Counted from the first letter of the stretch, positions 1 through 10,480 are shown. The stretch: DNA of 63,436 nt from Alphaproteobacteria bacterium GM202ARS2 (GCA_014323835.1 JACONH010000007.1:1-63436), one strand, 5' to 3'. Notes: generated by a model from the letters alone, not told the origin. Made by a program: numbers and translations.

Positions 1-742
1 GCTTCTGTCCCCCCTTTTTCCGCATCCGTTGCGGTTGAGACTCACCGCCCCCCACACGTCCCTCCACATTACCCCCCACACGTAACGCCTGTCCCACCGC
101 CAACTTCGACGCATCCGACAAATCATTCGCCGCAATCAAATCCGCAATGGTCACCCCATGGCTACGAGCAATACCATAAGCCGTCTCACCTTTACGCACC
201 GTATGCACCTTACCCTTACCCCTACCCCCACTTGCTACCCTACCTTTACGCCCCTGAGCCAGACGTAAAGTCTGTCCCGGCTTAATAACATAAGGCGGAG
301 CAATACCATTCCACGCCGCCAAATCCGCAACCTTGACACCATGACGGCGAGACAAACTATACAACGTATCCCCCTTCTCAACACGAATACGACTACCTTC
401 ACTCGAGCTCTCCCCCGGGCCCTCTATCGCTGGCACAACAAACTCTTTTCCTGCCGACCTGCTGTCCTCCTGCATGCCATAAGCCATCTCGGTATCAGTG
501 TCGGTGTCGTTCTCCTGCCAATAATCTACCCCCTCTTCTTCTCCCTCTCCTTCTCCTTCATCGCCATCACGGAACATACCCTCGATTAAGTCCTCATGGG
601 ACAGCTCCTCAAGGTAAGCTTCCTCGCCATAAATCAGCTGCTCGCACCCTGCCACGCTCCACGCCAGCACCAGCACGCAGAGCCCAACAAGCCCTCCTCG
701 AGACAAATCCCCCGTCCTCCTACCTAACGTCTTACTTGTCAT
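1..742 (-). CDS. nlpD: LysM-domain lipoprotein, NlpD-like (partial, runs off left edge)
   Basis: The frame opens with ATG at 742 and stays open to base 1, so only the N-terminal 247 residues are visible. A hydrophobic N-terminus ends in a lipobox (VAGC, Cys33), so the product should be a lipid-anchored envelope protein. An acidic, low-complexity linker rich in Glu and Asp follows. Two LysM peptidoglycan-binding modules come next: the first begins near residue 120 (RVEKGDTLYSLSRRHGV), the second near residue 180 (HTVRKGETAYGIARSHGV). In the NlpD family a C-terminal M23 peptidase or activator domain follows; it would lie outside the window. Position downstream of surE fits the common surE-nlpD order. 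The family helps regulate cell-wall amidases at division; that role is inferred. Confidence 0.82.
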   Translation of the reverse strand, partial: MTSKTLGRRTGDLSRGGLVGLCVLVLAWSVAGCEQLIYGEEAYLEELSHEDLIEGMFRDGDEGEGEGEEEGVDYWQENDTDTDTEMAYGMQEDSRSAGKEFVVPAIEGPGESSSEGSRIRVEKGDTLYSLSRRHGVKVADLAAWNGIAPPYVIKPGQTLRLAQGRKGRVASGGRGKGKVHTVRKGETAYGIARSHGVTIADLIAANDLSDASKLAVGQALRVGGNVEGRVGGGESQPQRMRKKGGQK

Positions 743-794
743 ACGCAACGCTCCCCTTATGGTGGTATTACGAATCATGGCACACAAAACACGC

Positions 795-1580
795 TCATAA
801 GGATAATGTGTCCATAGACGGGCGATGTGTCAAGTCAAGATGCAAAGGCGTAATCGTAATGTTGTTCTTAGCAATCTCGTCTAAGTCGCTGCCCTTTTCT
901 GGCTTGATATGACTACCAACATTACCAACCCAAAAATACGGTCGTCCCCTCGGGTCGATTTTTTCTTCCAACAAGCCCCCCCCGCAGTGACGTCCCTGAT
1001 AGGCTGTTACCATGCCCCGCACCTCGCCCTCATCACAGCACGGAAAATTGACGTTGAAAAAGACTCCGTCCTGCCAATCATGGCTCATCAGCCTATCGAT
1101 GATTTTTGGCGTCCACAAATTCGCAATCCGCCAGTCATCTTCTTGCTGGTCGTAGTCCCGCAGTTGACTCAACGCAATCGCTGGAATCCCCAAAACAGTC
1201 GCTTCCATAGCCGCCGCCACTGTCCCCGAATACGTAACATCCTCGCCCAAATTCCCCCCCGCATTGAATCCCGACAAAATCAAATCGGGCTTTTTGTCTC
1301 GCAAGATGTGCTTGACCGCCAGAAGCACGCAATCAGTCGGTGTGCCATCCACCGCATACGTATGTGCGTCCAGCTGCCGCAACCGCAACGGTCGGTGCAA
1401 CGTCAACGAGTGGGCGACGCCGCTACACTCGTGTTCGGGCGCGACAACCCACACCTCCGCACACAGCGGCGCCATGCACCGCTGCAAGGCTTTGATGCCC
1501 GGTGCATGAATACCATCATCATTGCACAGAAGCACCCGCGCCTTATCGCAGGGAGGCAGACTCGTCGACCTAGCCAGCAT
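795..1580 (-). CDS. surE: 5'/3'-nucleotidase SurE
   Basis: SurE is a metal-dependent nucleoside monophosphate phosphatase of the cytoplasm, linked to stationary-phase survival. The metal-binding N-terminus is present ([13 protein letters not shown], Asp21/Asp22), as is the second motif [13 protein letters not shown] (Asn106) and the following [12 protein letters not shown] helix, all at normal spacing. The ATG at 1580 overlaps the end of hppA by 11 bases and gives 261 residues, the usual family size. The frame continues upstream to another ATG at 1613, but that would add 11 non-conserved residues and a deeper overlap. Last but one gene of the visible operon. Confidence 0.93.
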   Translation of the reverse strand: MLARSTSLPPCDKARVLLCNDDGIHAPGIKALQRCMAPLCAEVWVVAPEHECSGVAHSLTLHRPLRLRQLDAHTYAVDGTPTDCVLLAVKHILRDKKPDLILSGFNAGGNLGEDVTYSGTVAAAMEATVLGIPAIALSQLRDYDQQEDDWRIANLWTPKIIDRLMSHDWQDGVFFNVNFPCCDEGEVRGMVTAYQGRHCGGGLLEEKIDPRGRPYFWVGNVGSHIKPEKGSDLDEIAKNNITITPLHLDLTHRPSMDTLSL

Positions 1581-3729
1581 GCCCAATAAATGACAGCAAA
1601 AGCAACGCCACAATATTGAGAATCTTAATCATCGGATTCACAGCAGGGCCAGCAGTGTCCTTGTAAGGATCACCCACAGTATCACCGGTCACGGCAGCCT
1701 TGTGAGCCTCCGAGCCTTTGCCACCATGCGCGCCGTCCTCGATAAGTTTCTTGGCGTTATCCCAAGCCCCGCCCCCCGATGTCATCGACAAAGCCAAAAA
1801 CAGCCCCGTCACAATAGAGCCCAACAACAAAGCACCCAATATCGTCAAGGCTTCCCGCTGCCCAACAAAAGTCGTAACCACACCATAAACAACCACCGGT
1901 GCAAGCACAGGCAACAAGGACGGCACAAGCATTTCTCGAATGGCAGCCTTGGTCAACAAGTCCACCGCCCGTCCATACAGCGGTTTCGCCTTTCCTTGCA
2001 TGATTCCCTTGACCTCTTTGAATTGGCGGCGCACCTCAACAACCACCGCCCCCGCCGCACGTCCCACCGCCATCATGCTTAGGGATGAAAACAAATACGG
2101 CAGAAGACCACCAATAAACAGACCCACAACAACATACGGGTCAATCAAGTCAAAGGACAAATTCAAAGACGGAAAATAATGACTAACATCATGGGTATAA
2201 GCAGCAAACAGAACCAACGCCGCCAACCCCGCCGAGCCAATAGCATAGCCCTTCGTCACCGCCTTTGTCGTGTTACCCACCGCATCGAGAGCGTCGGTCA
2301 CCTGTCGCACCTTCTGCGGCAAAGCCGCCATCTCGGCAATGCCGCCGGCATTATCGGTCACGGGCCCATAAGCATCGAGAGCCACCACCATACCCGCCAA
2401 AGCCAACATAGCGGTCGCCGCCAAAGCCACCCCATACAAACCACCGAGACCATAAGACACCAAAATGCCACCACAGATAATCACCACCGGCAACGCACAC
2501 GCCTCCATAGACAACGCCAAACCCTGAATAATGTTGGTGGCATGCCCCGTCTGTGACGCTTGCGCGATAAGACGCACAGGACGATGCTGTAAGCCCGTAT
2601 AGTAATCCGTCACCCACACAATCAACCCCGTCACCACAAGACCCGTCAAAGCACACAAGAACATCGTCATACCATTCAAGGCTTCACCATCAGCACCCAA
2701 AAATTGAATACGAGTCATCACGTCATGAAAGTCATGACTGGTAACCGACGTGCCATACGTGATAAACAAGCCATACGTAGCCGCAGCAATCAGCACAATG
2801 GAAATGCCCGCCGTAGCAATAAAGCCCTTATACAGAGCAGCCATGATCGACTGGCCATCGCCCAAACGAACAAAATACGTCCCTATCACCGATGCCACGA
2901 TACACACCGCCCCCACCACCAGAGGATAAAGCATCATCAAAGCCCGAGACTCCGGCGTAGCAAAAAGAATCGAACCCAACAACATGGTGGCAACCAAGGT
3001 CACCACATACGTTTCGAAGAGGTCAGCAGCCATACCCGCACAATCGCCCACATTATCACCCACATTATCGGCAATGACGGCAGGATTACGCGGGTCATCC
3101 TCAGGAATCCCCGCCTCGATTTTACCCACCAGATCAGCCCCAACATCCGCGCCCTTGGTAAAGATTCCCCCACCCAAACGAGCAAAGATAGAAATCAACG
3201 ATGCCCCGAATCCCAACGCCACCAGAGGCTCGAGAATGGCACGTAACCCTTCTGTGCTGGTGCTATCGTAGGTCAGCTGCAACAGATAATAGAAAACGAC
3301 AATGCCCAACAAAGCAAGACCCACCACCAGTAAACCGGTGACCGCCCCCGAGCGGAAGGAAATCGACAAAGCATCCTGAAGGCTTTTTGTTGCTGCTTGT
3401 GCGGTGCGTAAGTTTGCCCGCACCGAGACATTCATGCCGATGTAGCCTGCCACGCCCGACAGAATCGCCCCGATAAAATAGCCCACTGCGACTGCGGTGC
3501 CGAGAAACCAGCCCAACAACAGCCCCAAGACGACACCCACTGCCGTAATGGTGCTATACTGGCGATTCAGATAAGCCCTTGCCCCCTCCTGAATCGCTCC
3601 CGCTATCTCCTGCATACGAGCATTGCCCGGGGCTGCCCGCAAAATAGACAAACCCGTCCCAACACCATAAACAACCGCCGTCAAGGCACATAACCCCATC
3701 AAAATATAAATCTGCGTGATGATATCCAT
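1570..3729 (-). CDS. hppA: Membrane-bound proton-translocating pyrophosphatase (K+-insensitive type)
   Basis: An integral membrane pump of 719 residues with about 16 hydrophobic segments that couples pyrophosphate hydrolysis to ion export. The substrate-binding signature is intact ([20 protein letters not shown], followed by [19 protein letters not shown]), as is [11 protein letters not shown] near residue 50. The diagnostic GNTTKA motif near residue 470 carries Lys where K+-dependent enzymes carry Ala, so the pump should be of the K+-independent, H+-pumping class. Lies between thiL and surE on the same strand, 53 bases after thiL. It probably supplements proton motive force and removes pyrophosphate from biosynthesis. 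Confidence 0.96.
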   Translation of the reverse strand: MDIITQIYILMGLCALTAVVYGVGTGLSILRAAPGNARMQEIAGAIQEGARAYLNRQYSTITAVGVVLGLLLGWFLGTAVAVGYFIGAILSGVAGYIGMNVSVRANLRTAQAATKSLQDALSISFRSGAVTGLLVVGLALLGIVVFYYLLQLTYDSTSTEGLRAILEPLVALGFGASLISIFARLGGGIFTKGADVGADLVGKIEAGIPEDDPRNPAVIADNVGDNVGDCAGMAADLFETYVVTLVATMLLGSILFATPESRALMMLYPLVVGAVCIVASVIGTYFVRLGDGQSIMAALYKGFIATAGISIVLIAAATYGLFITYGTSVTSHDFHDVMTRIQFLGADGEALNGMTMFLCALTGLVVTGLIVWVTDYYTGLQHRPVRLIAQASQTGHATNIIQGLALSMEACALPVVIICGGILVSYGLGGLYGVALAATAMLALAGMVVALDAYGPVTDNAGGIAEMAALPQKVRQVTDALDAVGNTTKAVTKGYAIGSAGLAALVLFAAYTHDVSHYFPSLNLSFDLIDPYVVVGLFIGGLLPYLFSSLSMMAVGRAAGAVVVEVRRQFKEVKGIMQGKAKPLYGRAVDLLTKAAIREMLVPSLLPVLAPVVVYGVVTTFVGQREALTILGALLLGSIVTGLFLALSMTSGGGAWDNAKKLIEDGAHGGKGSEAHKAAVTGDTVGDPYKDTAGPAVNPMIKILNIVALLLLSFIGHAG

Positions 3730-3782
3730 CGTCTCTTCGCATCTCCTCTATGCACATAGTCCATGCCACTCCATTCCCTTCC

Positions 3783-4772
3783 TTATAACGTCATATTCAA
3801 CCCGTGTCGATATCCCTCTTGCTTTATTGCCATCGCCTTGCCCTTTGCGTCATAAACCCGCACCCCCTGCCCTCCCTGCCCTCCCTGCCCTCCCTGCCCT
3901 TTATGAACAGTGCCAATACGGGTTATCGGCACACCACACGCCTCAGCAAGACTCGCCACCGCCCGCCGTTTCCCCCTCTCCGCCGTGAAAGCCAATTCAT
4001 AATCATCCCCCCCACCCAGAGCCAACGTAAGCTGCTGCGGCACCGCCACAGCGCGAAAAGACTCCGACAACGGCAACGCCTCCGCCTCGATAGCCATCGC
4101 CACCTGAGACGCCCGACAAATATGCCCCAGCTCCGCCACCAAGCCATCAGAGATATCGATACAAGCACTCGCCACCCCACAGAGTTTCTGCCCCAACGCC
4201 ACCCGCGGCTCAGGACACAACAGACGTTGCCGTAAAAACGCATCATCGCTCTTGCCCCGCACCGCAAGAGCAAGAGCAGCATCGCCCAGAGTGCCACTCA
4301 CGTAAACATCATCGCCATCCCGTGCACCCGAGCGACAAAGAGGATTTTCACGACAAGACTCGCCCATCATCGTAACCGCAATGCTGGTCGCAGCAGCCCC
4401 AGCGATAAAGTCGCCACCCAGAAGCGACACGTTATATAGAGCTTGGTCGAGACGTAAGCCCTCAGCGAAAGCCCGTATCCACGCTTCAGGAGTCTTATCC
4501 CGCACCATAAGCACCATCACGTAAGCAATCGGCACGCCCCCCATCGCGGCAATATCCGACAGATTGACTCGCAACGCCTTACGCGCAACCGCCTCAGGCG
4601 GGTCGTCCGCAAAAAAATGCACCCCTGCCGTTAAGCCATCGCTCGCGACTAAACGACAGCACCGTGCCTGCTCCTCGCTAACCAAAGCAGCATCATCACG
4701 CCCCAAACAGATATCGCCACCAACCAACGGACGAAAATACGTCTCGATAAGGTCAAATTCACCCCGTTCCAT
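3783..4772 (-). CDS. thiL: Thiamine-monophosphate kinase
   Basis: ThiL phosphorylates thiamine monophosphate to the active cofactor thiamine diphosphate. The N-terminus (GEFDLIETYFRPL) and the early Asp pair GRDDAALV match the family, as do the glycine-rich SLLGGDFIAG segment and the later ISDGLVAELGHIC motif. Length, 329 residues, is normal. The ATG at 4772 is preceded by a strong ribosome site (AAGGAGGGG, 6-base spacing) and overlaps the end of nusB by 14 bases. Near the C-terminus a Gly-Gln stretch is encoded by four perfect 9-base repeats at 3865-3900, an addition not expected in ThiL. Confidence 0.94.
   Translation of the reverse strand: MERGEFDLIETYFRPLVGGDICLGRDDAALVSEEQARCCRLVASDGLTAGVHFFADDPPEAVARKALRVNLSDIAAMGGVPIAYVMVLMVRDKTPEAWIRAFAEGLRLDQALYNVSLLGGDFIAGAAATSIAVTMMGESCRENPLCRSGARDGDDVYVSGTLGDAALALAVRGKSDDAFLRQRLLCPEPRVALGQKLCGVASACIDISDGLVAELGHICRASQVAMAIEAEALPLSESFRAVAVPQQLTLALGGGDDYELAFTAERGKRRAVASLAEACGVPITRIGTVHKGQGGQGGQGGQGVRVYDAKGKAMAIKQEGYRHGLNMTL
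3865..3900. repeat. Four perfect 9-bp tandem repeats inside thiL
   Basis: The unit CCCTGCCCT is repeated four times without a mismatch. It is a multiple of three, so copy-number change keeps frame; it encodes a Gly/Gln-rich insertion close to the ThiL C-terminus. Perfect copies suggest recent slippage. Confidence 0.95.
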
Positions 4773-5289
4773 GATTCGCCCCTCCTTCCGTCATCTTGTG
4801 GAAAAAAGCATTCAAAAAAGACACCTCCTTTTTGTCGCAGAAGCCATCGGCAACCGTCAGCCACGCCTTGATGAACTGCGGCGGCGGCAACGTGGCTTGT
4901 TCGGCATCATCGCCATAGAACCACTCCCATGCACCCAACAGCAAAAAAGCACGCACCACCAACACCATCTTCACCAAGGGCCAGTCCACGTGCAACAACG
5001 GCAGTAACCGAGCCTCAATGTCGGTGCGTTGCGCAATAACCCCACCACACAAAGAGCGAAAAAAAGACACCACATCCTTATCCGAGTCCGCCATATACCC
5101 CTCAACAAAAGCCTGCAACCACACCGCGTCATCCCTCGATGCGGACAACTCAACGTTGTCTACCTCTGTTTGCTCTGTCGCTTCCTGTAACGTCAGCCGT
5201 TGGTAGACCGCTTGCACCGCATAAGACCTTGCTTGCATGCGATAATCATACGTCTTCGTTAAACGTTTAGCCTTCGGGGGAACCTTCAT
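4759..5289 (-). CDS. nusB: Transcription antitermination protein NusB
   Basis: NusB binds boxA RNA with S10 and supports antitermination in rRNA operons. The NusB fold begins at ARSYAVQAVYQ, and the C-terminal helices (LPPPQFIKAWLTVADGF) close the domain. The ATG at 5289 lies 20 bases after ribH and has a usable ribosome site (GAAGG, 5 bases before). The frame is open further upstream to a GTG at 5349, inside ribH, with a weaker ribosome site; that form would have 196 residues instead of 176. A 24-base in-frame direct duplication (AGCCTTCGGGGGA at 5269 and 5293) surrounds the proposed start. The divergent N-terminal tail is lysine-rich. Confidence 0.88.
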   Translation of the reverse strand: MKVPPKAKRLTKTYDYRMQARSYAVQAVYQRLTLQEATEQTEVDNVELSASRDDAVWLQAFVEGYMADSDKDVVSFFRSLCGGVIAQRTDIEARLLPLLHVDWPLVKMVLVVRAFLLLGAWEWFYGDDAEQATLPPPQFIKAWLTVADGFCDKKEVSFLNAFFHKMTEGGANHGTG

Positions 5290-5309
5290 GTGAGCCTTCG
5301 GGGGAGCGT

Positions 5310-5717
5310 TCACGTCTTCAGCCCCTGCAGTGCCATCATAGCCAGACACGTCCGCGCCGCTCGCGCGCCATAATCGAGGCGCGCCCGCGCTTGTGCCAAT
5401 GTCGCCACAGTCAACACGCCAAAACCAACAGACGCATCAGCGCGACACGACACATCCATGACGCCCCGACAGCAACTCTCGCAAACATACCGATAATGGT
5501 CGGTCTCCCCCCGCACCACACAGCCCAACACCACATAACCATCATACACCCCCGTCTTAATCGCCCGACTCAACGCCATCGGCAACTCGAAAGCCCCCGG
5601 CACACGTATATACGTGGTCTCAATCCCCTTCTCATGAAGAACCTTGCTTGCCGACTCCTGTAGCCCTCGGGCAATCTCGTCATAAAAGTCTGCCGTTATC
5701 ACCGCAACCCTTGCCAT
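5310..5717 (-). CDS. ribH: 6,7-dimethyl-8-ribityllumazine synthase
   Basis: RibH condenses the ribityl-pyrimidine made by RibD with 3,4-dihydroxybutanone 4-phosphate to give lumazine, the penultimate riboflavin precursor. Seen are PGAFELPMALSRAI, the GCVVRGETDHYRYVCE loop carrying the catalytic His, and the GVLTV strand. At 135 residues it is slightly short at the C-terminus, where lumazine synthases usually carry a longer final helix; the core is complete. The start codon follows the ribB stop by two bases, implying translational coupling. Confidence 0.93.
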   Translation of the reverse strand: MARVAVITADFYDEIARGLQESASKVLHEKGIETTYIRVPGAFELPMALSRAIKTGVYDGYVVLGCVVRGETDHYRYVCESCCRGVMDVSCRADASVGFGVLTVATLAQARARLDYGARAARTCLAMMALQGLKT

Positions 5718-5719
5718 GA

Positions 5720-6844
5720 CTACACCTTTACGTTGTCTAGAGATTGATAGCCGACAACTTTAAGTCCGTAACCATCGAGAGCATGCAGTATCGGCTTGCT
5801 TTGCGACAACAACACCATATTCGTAATACCCAACGCCCTGAGGATTTGCGCACCGATGCCATATTCCCGTAAGTCCATGCCTCCTTTTTGTCGCGCCCTC
5901 TGTTCCTGTGGCGGTGCCTCCCCTGCCTCATGCACCGAGACCTGTGGCTCGCCCCCTATCAAGATAATGACACCATAGCCTTTTTGCGTTATCCAGCGCA
6001 TGGCTTTTTGTAAGGAACTCGGCTGATGGCGACTCTGTAAGGCAGCCAGCCCATCATAAAGCCCCTGCGAGCGATGCACCCGCACCGGTATCCCCTCACC
6101 CCCCTTAGCCATAAGACTATCGATATGTCCCTTGCCCTTTATCAAAGCCACATGCTCGCAGACCTGCGGCGCACTGGTATACACCTTCATCGTCCACACA
6201 TCGTCATCGCACCCATGAAAGTCTCGTGTCGCCTGACACGTAACCAACGTTTCAAAACGCAACCGCCACGCTATCAACTCGGCAATGGTCGTCATCTTCA
6301 GGCGGTGGTGCGCGGCAAACTGCCGCAACGGCTCGCCCTTTGCCATAGTGCCATCGTCATTCATAATCTCGCAAATGACGCCACACGGACGCAAACCCGC
6401 AATACGTGCCAAGTCCACCGCTGCCTCAGTGTGTCCCGCCCGCACCAACACACCCCCCTCCCGCGCCACCAAAGGAAAAACATGCCCCGGAGTCACAATA
6501 TCACCCGCACCCTTGCGCGGGTCAATCGCCGTCGCTATCGTGTGCGCCCTATCCGCAGCAGAAATGCCCGTCGTAATGCCCGCCGCAGCCTCAATCGACA
6601 CCGTAAATGCCGTCTTATGACGAGAACGATTCACCGGCGACATCAAATGCAAACCCAAAGCATCAACTCGCTCGCTATCCAAAGCCAAACATATCAACCC
6701 CCGCCCATAACGCGCCATAAAGTTAATCACCTCAGCATTAACCGCCTCAGCCGCCACAACCAAATCGCCCTCGTTCTCCCGCGCCGCATCATCGGTGACA
6801 ACAATCATCTCACCCGCCTTAAACGCCGCGATAATCGTCTCCAT
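5720..6844 (-). CDS. ribB: 3,4-dihydroxy-2-butanone-4-phosphate synthase with degenerate GTP cyclohydrolase II-like domain
   Basis: The N-terminal half (residues 1-205) is a complete DHBP synthase: [13 protein letters not shown], the GRGLICLAL strand, [12 protein letters not shown], and the [10 protein letters not shown] and [17 protein letters not shown] motifs, converting ribulose 5-phosphate to the four-carbon riboflavin unit. The C-terminal half resembles RibA in overall layout (HVALIKG start, [14 protein letters not shown] end), but the zinc-binding Cys cluster (GDxxxSxRCDC) is absent, so GTP cyclohydrolase activity is not expected. Such RibBX forms are known from alphaproteobacteria. 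The ATG at 6844 has GGGAG upstream and puts the conserved N-terminus at residue 1; the frame extends upstream to 7030 across ribE, which is unlikely to be used. Confidence 0.92.
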   Translation of the reverse strand: METIIAAFKAGEMIVVTDDAARENEGDLVVAAEAVNAEVINFMARYGRGLICLALDSERVDALGLHLMSPVNRSRHKTAFTVSIEAAAGITTGISAADRAHTIATAIDPRKGAGDIVTPGHVFPLVAREGGVLVRAGHTEAAVDLARIAGLRPCGVICEIMNDDGTMAKGEPLRQFAAHHRLKMTTIAELIAWRLRFETLVTCQATRDFHGCDDDVWTMKVYTSAPQVCEHVALIKGKGHIDSLMAKGGEGIPVRVHRSQGLYDGLAALQSRHQPSSLQKAMRWITQKGYGVIILIGGEPQVSVHEAGEAPPQEQRARQKGGMDLREYGIGAQILRALGITNMVLLSQSKPILHALDGYGLKVVGYQSLDNVKV

Positions 6845-6899
6845 CGTGCTGCTACTCCCTGAAAGCTCAAGCCCCCCCTGTAAGCTCCCCCGTAAGCTC

Positions 6900-7529
6900 T
6901 TACGTCCCTGTCGCATAATCGTCCGCCTCCTCTCGTCGAGCATAGCGCGCCAGCATATCCACTTCAACATGGACGTTGTCATCAACCCGACAACCACCCA
7001 ACAACGTCTCAGCCAACGTATGCGGCACAACCACCCACTCCACCTGTTGCTTGCCCCTATCCACTGCCGTTATCGTCAACGACACCCCATCGATAGCCAC
7101 CGACCCCCGCACCACCATAAACACCATAAGCTCTTGCGGTAGGCGCGCCGTCATCCGTAGCGACGCGCCCTCCCGCTGCAAGCGACAAATCGTCCCCAGC
7201 CCATCCACATGCCCAAACATCAAATGCCCATCCACCGTATCACCCAGCCGCAACGCACCCTCAAGATGAATCCTTTGTCCCACGCGCCACGACCCCATCT
7301 GCGTGCGCGCCAACGTCTCCGCTGATGCCATCACCCAAAAACGCTTGCGCAACGAAGGCAACCCACAAGCACGGCGCATCACCGTTAAACAGACTCCCTG
7401 ACAAGCAACGGACGCGCCCACCGCCATCGCCCGCCACGGCAACGAACCCTCAATCACCAGCCGCGCACCGCCCGGCTCCTTATCCAGAACCACAACCCGA
7501 CCCAACGTTGACACAATACCACTAAACAC
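6900..7529 (-). CDS. ribE: Riboflavin synthase, alpha subunit
   Basis: Catalyses dismutation of two lumazine molecules to riboflavin. Two homologous lumazine-binding barrels are visible: the first with GASVACQGVCLTV, the second with GDTVDGHLMFGHVDGLG and GSVAIDGVSLTI. The start is taken as GTG at 7529, giving the family-typical MFSGIV beginning, with a perfect AAGGAG six bases upstream; a TTG five codons earlier overlaps the ribosome site and is less likely. 209 residues, normal length. Starts 12 bases after ribD. Confidence 0.93.
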   Translation of the reverse strand: MFSGIVSTLGRVVVLDKEPGGARLVIEGSLPWRAMAVGASVACQGVCLTVMRRACGLPSLRKRFWVMASAETLARTQMGSWRVGQRIHLEGALRLGDTVDGHLMFGHVDGLGTICRLQREGASLRMTARLPQELMVFMVVRGSVAIDGVSLTITAVDRGKQQVEWVVVPHTLAETLLGGCRVDDNVHVEVDMLARYARREEADDYATGT

Positions 7530-7540
7530 GACTGTCTCCT

Positions 7541-8725
7541 TCAATGCCCCTTATCCGCCACTGTATCCTTCACTGTATCCTTCAGGGGACGATACGTCTC
7601 GATGCAATCTTGCCCCTTCTTATAGATAGGCACAGACAACCGATAATCTTGCAGAGTCTTCTCCTCGCCACGACAAAAGCCATCATAGCCACCCTCGCCC
7701 AAGACCTGCGGTGAACGAATCACAATCAACTCATCGACACAACCGCTCGCCATAAAATGCCCCACCGTCACCGCCCCGCCCTCCACCAAAAGACGTGTCA
7801 GTCCCCTTTCTGCCAAAGCCTCGAGAATCATCGGCACCGCAAAAGGCTTATCCCCTTCAAGGGTAATCATATCACATCCCTGCTCCGCCAAAGCCCCCAA
7901 AGCTTCAGTCCTGTTCTCATCCCGCCCGCTACCTGTGACCAACCACAGCGGACAATCCGCACACACCCGTAACATACGTGCCTGCAAAGGCATACGTCCC
8001 GCGCTATCAATCACAATCCGCACCAAGCGATGACGCAACCCATCGGCAACACCCGCCAATCGACACGTCAACATCGGGTCATCGCTCAACACCGTATCAA
8101 TACCCACAAGAATACCATCATGGTGCAACCGCAACCAATGGCTATAGTCGAGAGCCGCCCGACAACTTAAAGTCGTGGGCTTGCCCCGCACCCGCGCCAG
8201 CTTGCCATCCCGAGACAACGCCATCTTCACCGTAACCCACGGACGCTTGTCCCGAATACGCTGACAATACCCCCGATACAGCCCCTCGGCTTGCTCCTGC
8301 AACACGCCCTCGTCAACCCGCAGTCCCGCCTGTCGCAACGCACGGATACCCTTGCCCTTGACTCGCGCATCCGGGTCACGCATCGCCACAACCACCCGTG
8401 CCACCCCCGCCGCAATAATCGCATCAACACAAGGGGGCGTCTGTCCATGGTGACAACACGGTTCAAGAGTCACGTAAAGCGTGCTTCCTTCAGCCTGTTT
8501 GCCCGCCTCAGCAAGAACCTGTGTTTCGGCATGGGGCCTGCCCCCCAACGCCGTGATTGCCGTCCATACGCCACCACTGGCTTTGCCACTGCCCCCGCCC
8601 CCCCCACCATCAGCTGCCAGCATAACCGCTCCCACCGACGGGTTAGGACAAACAAGACCCTGCCGAGATGCCGCAAGCTGCAACGCCCAATTCATAAAGC
8701 AATCATCACGATTTGTCCGAGTCAC
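7541..8725 (-). CDS. ribD: Bifunctional diaminohydroxyphosphoribosylaminopyrimidine deaminase / 5-amino-6-(5-phosphoribosylamino)uracil reductase
   Basis: Performs two consecutive riboflavin steps. The N-terminal deaminase has the zinc signature His65-Ala-Glu67 and PCCHHGQTPPC (Cys90, Cys99); the C-terminal reductase begins near residue 165 (RPWVTVKMALSRDGKLA) and contains LLVEGGAVTVG. A GTG at 8725, overlapping nrdR by 20 bases, is the best start; the next in-frame ATG at 8695 lacks a ribosome site. A run of six glycines (residues 40-45) interrupts the deaminase just before HAET, encoded by a C-rich tract near 8590-8610, which is unusual. Confidence 0.94.
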   Translation of the reverse strand: MTRTNRDDCFMNWALQLAASRQGLVCPNPSVGAVMLAADGGGGGGSGKASGGVWTAITALGGRPHAETQVLAEAGKQAEGSTLYVTLEPCCHHGQTPPCVDAIIAAGVARVVVAMRDPDARVKGKGIRALRQAGLRVDEGVLQEQAEGLYRGYCQRIRDKRPWVTVKMALSRDGKLARVRGKPTTLSCRAALDYSHWLRLHHDGILVGIDTVLSDDPMLTCRLAGVADGLRHRLVRIVIDSAGRMPLQARMLRVCADCPLWLVTGSGRDENRTEALGALAEQGCDMITLEGDKPFAVPMILEALAERGLTRLLVEGGAVTVGHFMASGCVDELIVIRSPQVLGEGGYDGFCRGEEKTLQDYRLSVPIYKKGQDCIETYRPLKDTVKDTVADKGH

Positions 8726-9176
8726 GTCTCTTCTCTAACTCAACCAAAAGATTCTGAAAGTCCGTCAACGCCGTAAAATCAAGGTAAACAGAAGCAAAAC
8801 GCACATAAGCAACGTTGTCTAGGTCTTGCAAGCTGCTCATGACTTTTTCGCCAATAATGGCGCTGTCGATATCGTGTTCACCGCTTCTTTCTAAATCTCG
8901 TTGAATTGTGCTGACAATTTGCTCGATATGCTCGTTACTGACCGGGCGTTTGCGACACGCAATCGCTATAGAGCGATACAGCTTCTCCCGGTCGAAAGGT
9001 TGCAACCGCTGATTGCTCTTACGCACCTGCAAAGGACGCAACTGCACACGCTCGAAAGTGGTAAAGCGAGAGCCACACTTCGGACACATGCGCCGCCTGC
9101 GGATAGCCTGCCCACGCTCGCTGGCTCTCGAATCTTTGACGCTGGTATCATCGTAAGAACAAAAAGGGCAAAGCAT
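8706..9176 (-). CDS. nrdR: Transcriptional repressor NrdR
   Basis: NrdR is a nucleotide-sensing regulator of ribonucleotide reductase genes. The N-terminal zinc ribbon has Cys3, Cys6, Cys31 and Cys34 around a basic RRRR stretch, and the ATP-cone follows from about residue 50 (VRKSNQRLQPFDREKL). 156 residues is the standard length. Position between glyA and ribD is the usual one in alphaproteobacteria. Operators (NrdR boxes) were not found near it; its targets are probably elsewhere. Confidence 0.96.
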   Translation of the reverse strand: MLCPFCSYDDTSVKDSRASERGQAIRRRRMCPKCGSRFTTFERVQLRPLQVRKSNQRLQPFDREKLYRSIAIACRKRPVSNEHIEQIVSTIQRDLERSGEHDIDSAIIGEKVMSSLQDLDNVAYVRFASVYLDFTALTDFQNLLVELEKRRDSDKS

Positions 9177-9190
9177 AAAGAGGCATCACC

Positions 9191-10480
9191 TCAAAGAGCC
9201 GTCTGATAAATCGGGAACTTGGCACACAAGGCATTGACATCGGCAAGCACCTTTTTTTCCACTTCAGCATTGTCTTCCGGCGAACCCGCCTGCACAAGCC
9301 CATCCAACACATCGCCAATAAAGTGTCCCACCTGCTCAAAAGCCTTTTCATCGAAACCACGTGTGGTCGCCGCCGGCGTCCCCAGCCGTATACCCGACGT
9401 AACAAAAGGCTTCTGCGGGTCAAAAGGCACGCCATTTTTGTTACACGTGATACCCGCCCGCTCGAGGCTGGCTTCCACAACATTGCCCGTCAACCCCTTA
9501 GGCCGCAAGTCCACCAACATCAAATGCGTATCCGTCCCCCCCGTGATAATATCTAAACCGCGCTCCACCATCACCGCAGCAAGTGCCTTCGCATTAGCAA
9601 CCACCTGCTTGATATACGCCACATACGCCGGCGTTAACGCCTCACCGAAAGCAACCGCCTTCGCCGCAATAACGTGCATCAGGGGGCCCCCCTGTAAGCC
9701 CGGAAACACCGCTGAGTTAATCTTCTTAGCCAAAGCCTCGTCATTGGTGAGAATGATACCCCCTCTGGGGCCTCGCAACGTCTTATGCGTTGTAGAGGTC
9801 ACCACATGCGCGTGCGGTAACGGATCCGGGTGTTGCTTGGCTGCCACCAAACCCGCAAAGTGTGCCATATCCACCAAAAGATAGGCACCGACACTATCAG
9901 CAATGGCACGAAAACGAGCAAAATCGATGGGACGAGAATAAGCCGAACCCCCCGCAATAATCAAAGCAGGCTTGTGTTCCCGCGCCAGCGACTCGATTTC
10001 GTCATAATCAATCAAGTGCGTCTCTTTATGGACGCCATACTGGACGGCTTTGAACCACTTGCCCGACTCGTTAGGGGCAGCCCCATGAGTCAAATGGCCA
10101 CCCGCCGCCAACGACATACCCAAAATCGTATCGCCCGGCTTCAGCAACGCCAGAAAAACCGCCTGATTCGCTTGCGAGCCCGAATGAACCTGAACATTGG
10201 CATACTGACAGCCAAACAAACGACAAAGACGCTCAATAGCATGACGCTCAATCTCGTCCACATAAGCACAACCGCCATAATACCGCTTGCCCGGATAGCC
10301 CTCCGCATACTTGTTGGTCAGCAACGTCCCCTGTGCCTGCATGACCGCCTTCGAGACAATGTTCTCGGAAGCAATCAACTCAATCTGCCCATTCTGTCGC
10401 TCATACTCGCGGGCAATCGCCCCCGTCACATCATTGTCCGCTTGTTGCAACGACCTGCTAAAAAAATCCGTCTGTGACAT
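9191..10480 (-). CDS. glyA: Serine hydroxymethyltransferase
   Basis: PLP enzyme converting serine and tetrahydrofolate to glycine and 5,10-methylene-tetrahydrofolate, the main source of one-carbon units. The PLP-lysine motif [14 protein letters not shown] is present near residue 230, as are the N-terminal [10 protein letters not shown], the substrate motif [15 protein letters not shown] and the C-terminal [15 protein letters not shown]. 429 residues, standard. Starts the glyA-nrdR-rib gene run and follows rpiB by 25 bases. Confidence 0.97.
   Translation of the reverse strand: MSQTDFFSRSLQQADNDVTGAIAREYERQNGQIELIASENIVSKAVMQAQGTLLTNKYAEGYPGKRYYGGCAYVDEIERHAIERLCRLFGCQYANVQVHSGSQANQAVFLALLKPGDTILGMSLAAGGHLTHGAAPNESGKWFKAVQYGVHKETHLIDYDEIESLAREHKPALIIAGGSAYSRPIDFARFRAIADSVGAYLLVDMAHFAGLVAAKQHPDPLPHAHVVTSTTHKTLRGPRGGIILTNDEALAKKINSAVFPGLQGGPLMHVIAAKAVAFGEALTPAYVAYIKQVVANAKALAAVMVERGLDIITGGTDTHLMLVDLRPKGLTGNVVEASLERAGITCNKNGVPFDPQKPFVTSGIRLGTPAATTRGFDEKAFEQVGHFIGDVLDGLVQAGSPEDNAEVEKKVLADVNALCAKFPIYQTAL

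Noticed and set aside
909-1589. Plus-strand open frame of 226 codons
   Set aside because: Lies entirely opposite surE; Arg/His/Pro-rich composition typical of an antisense frame in GC-rich DNA.
5720-6844. Functional bifunctional RibBA
   Set aside because: The zinc-binding Cys cluster of GTP cyclohydrolase II is absent.
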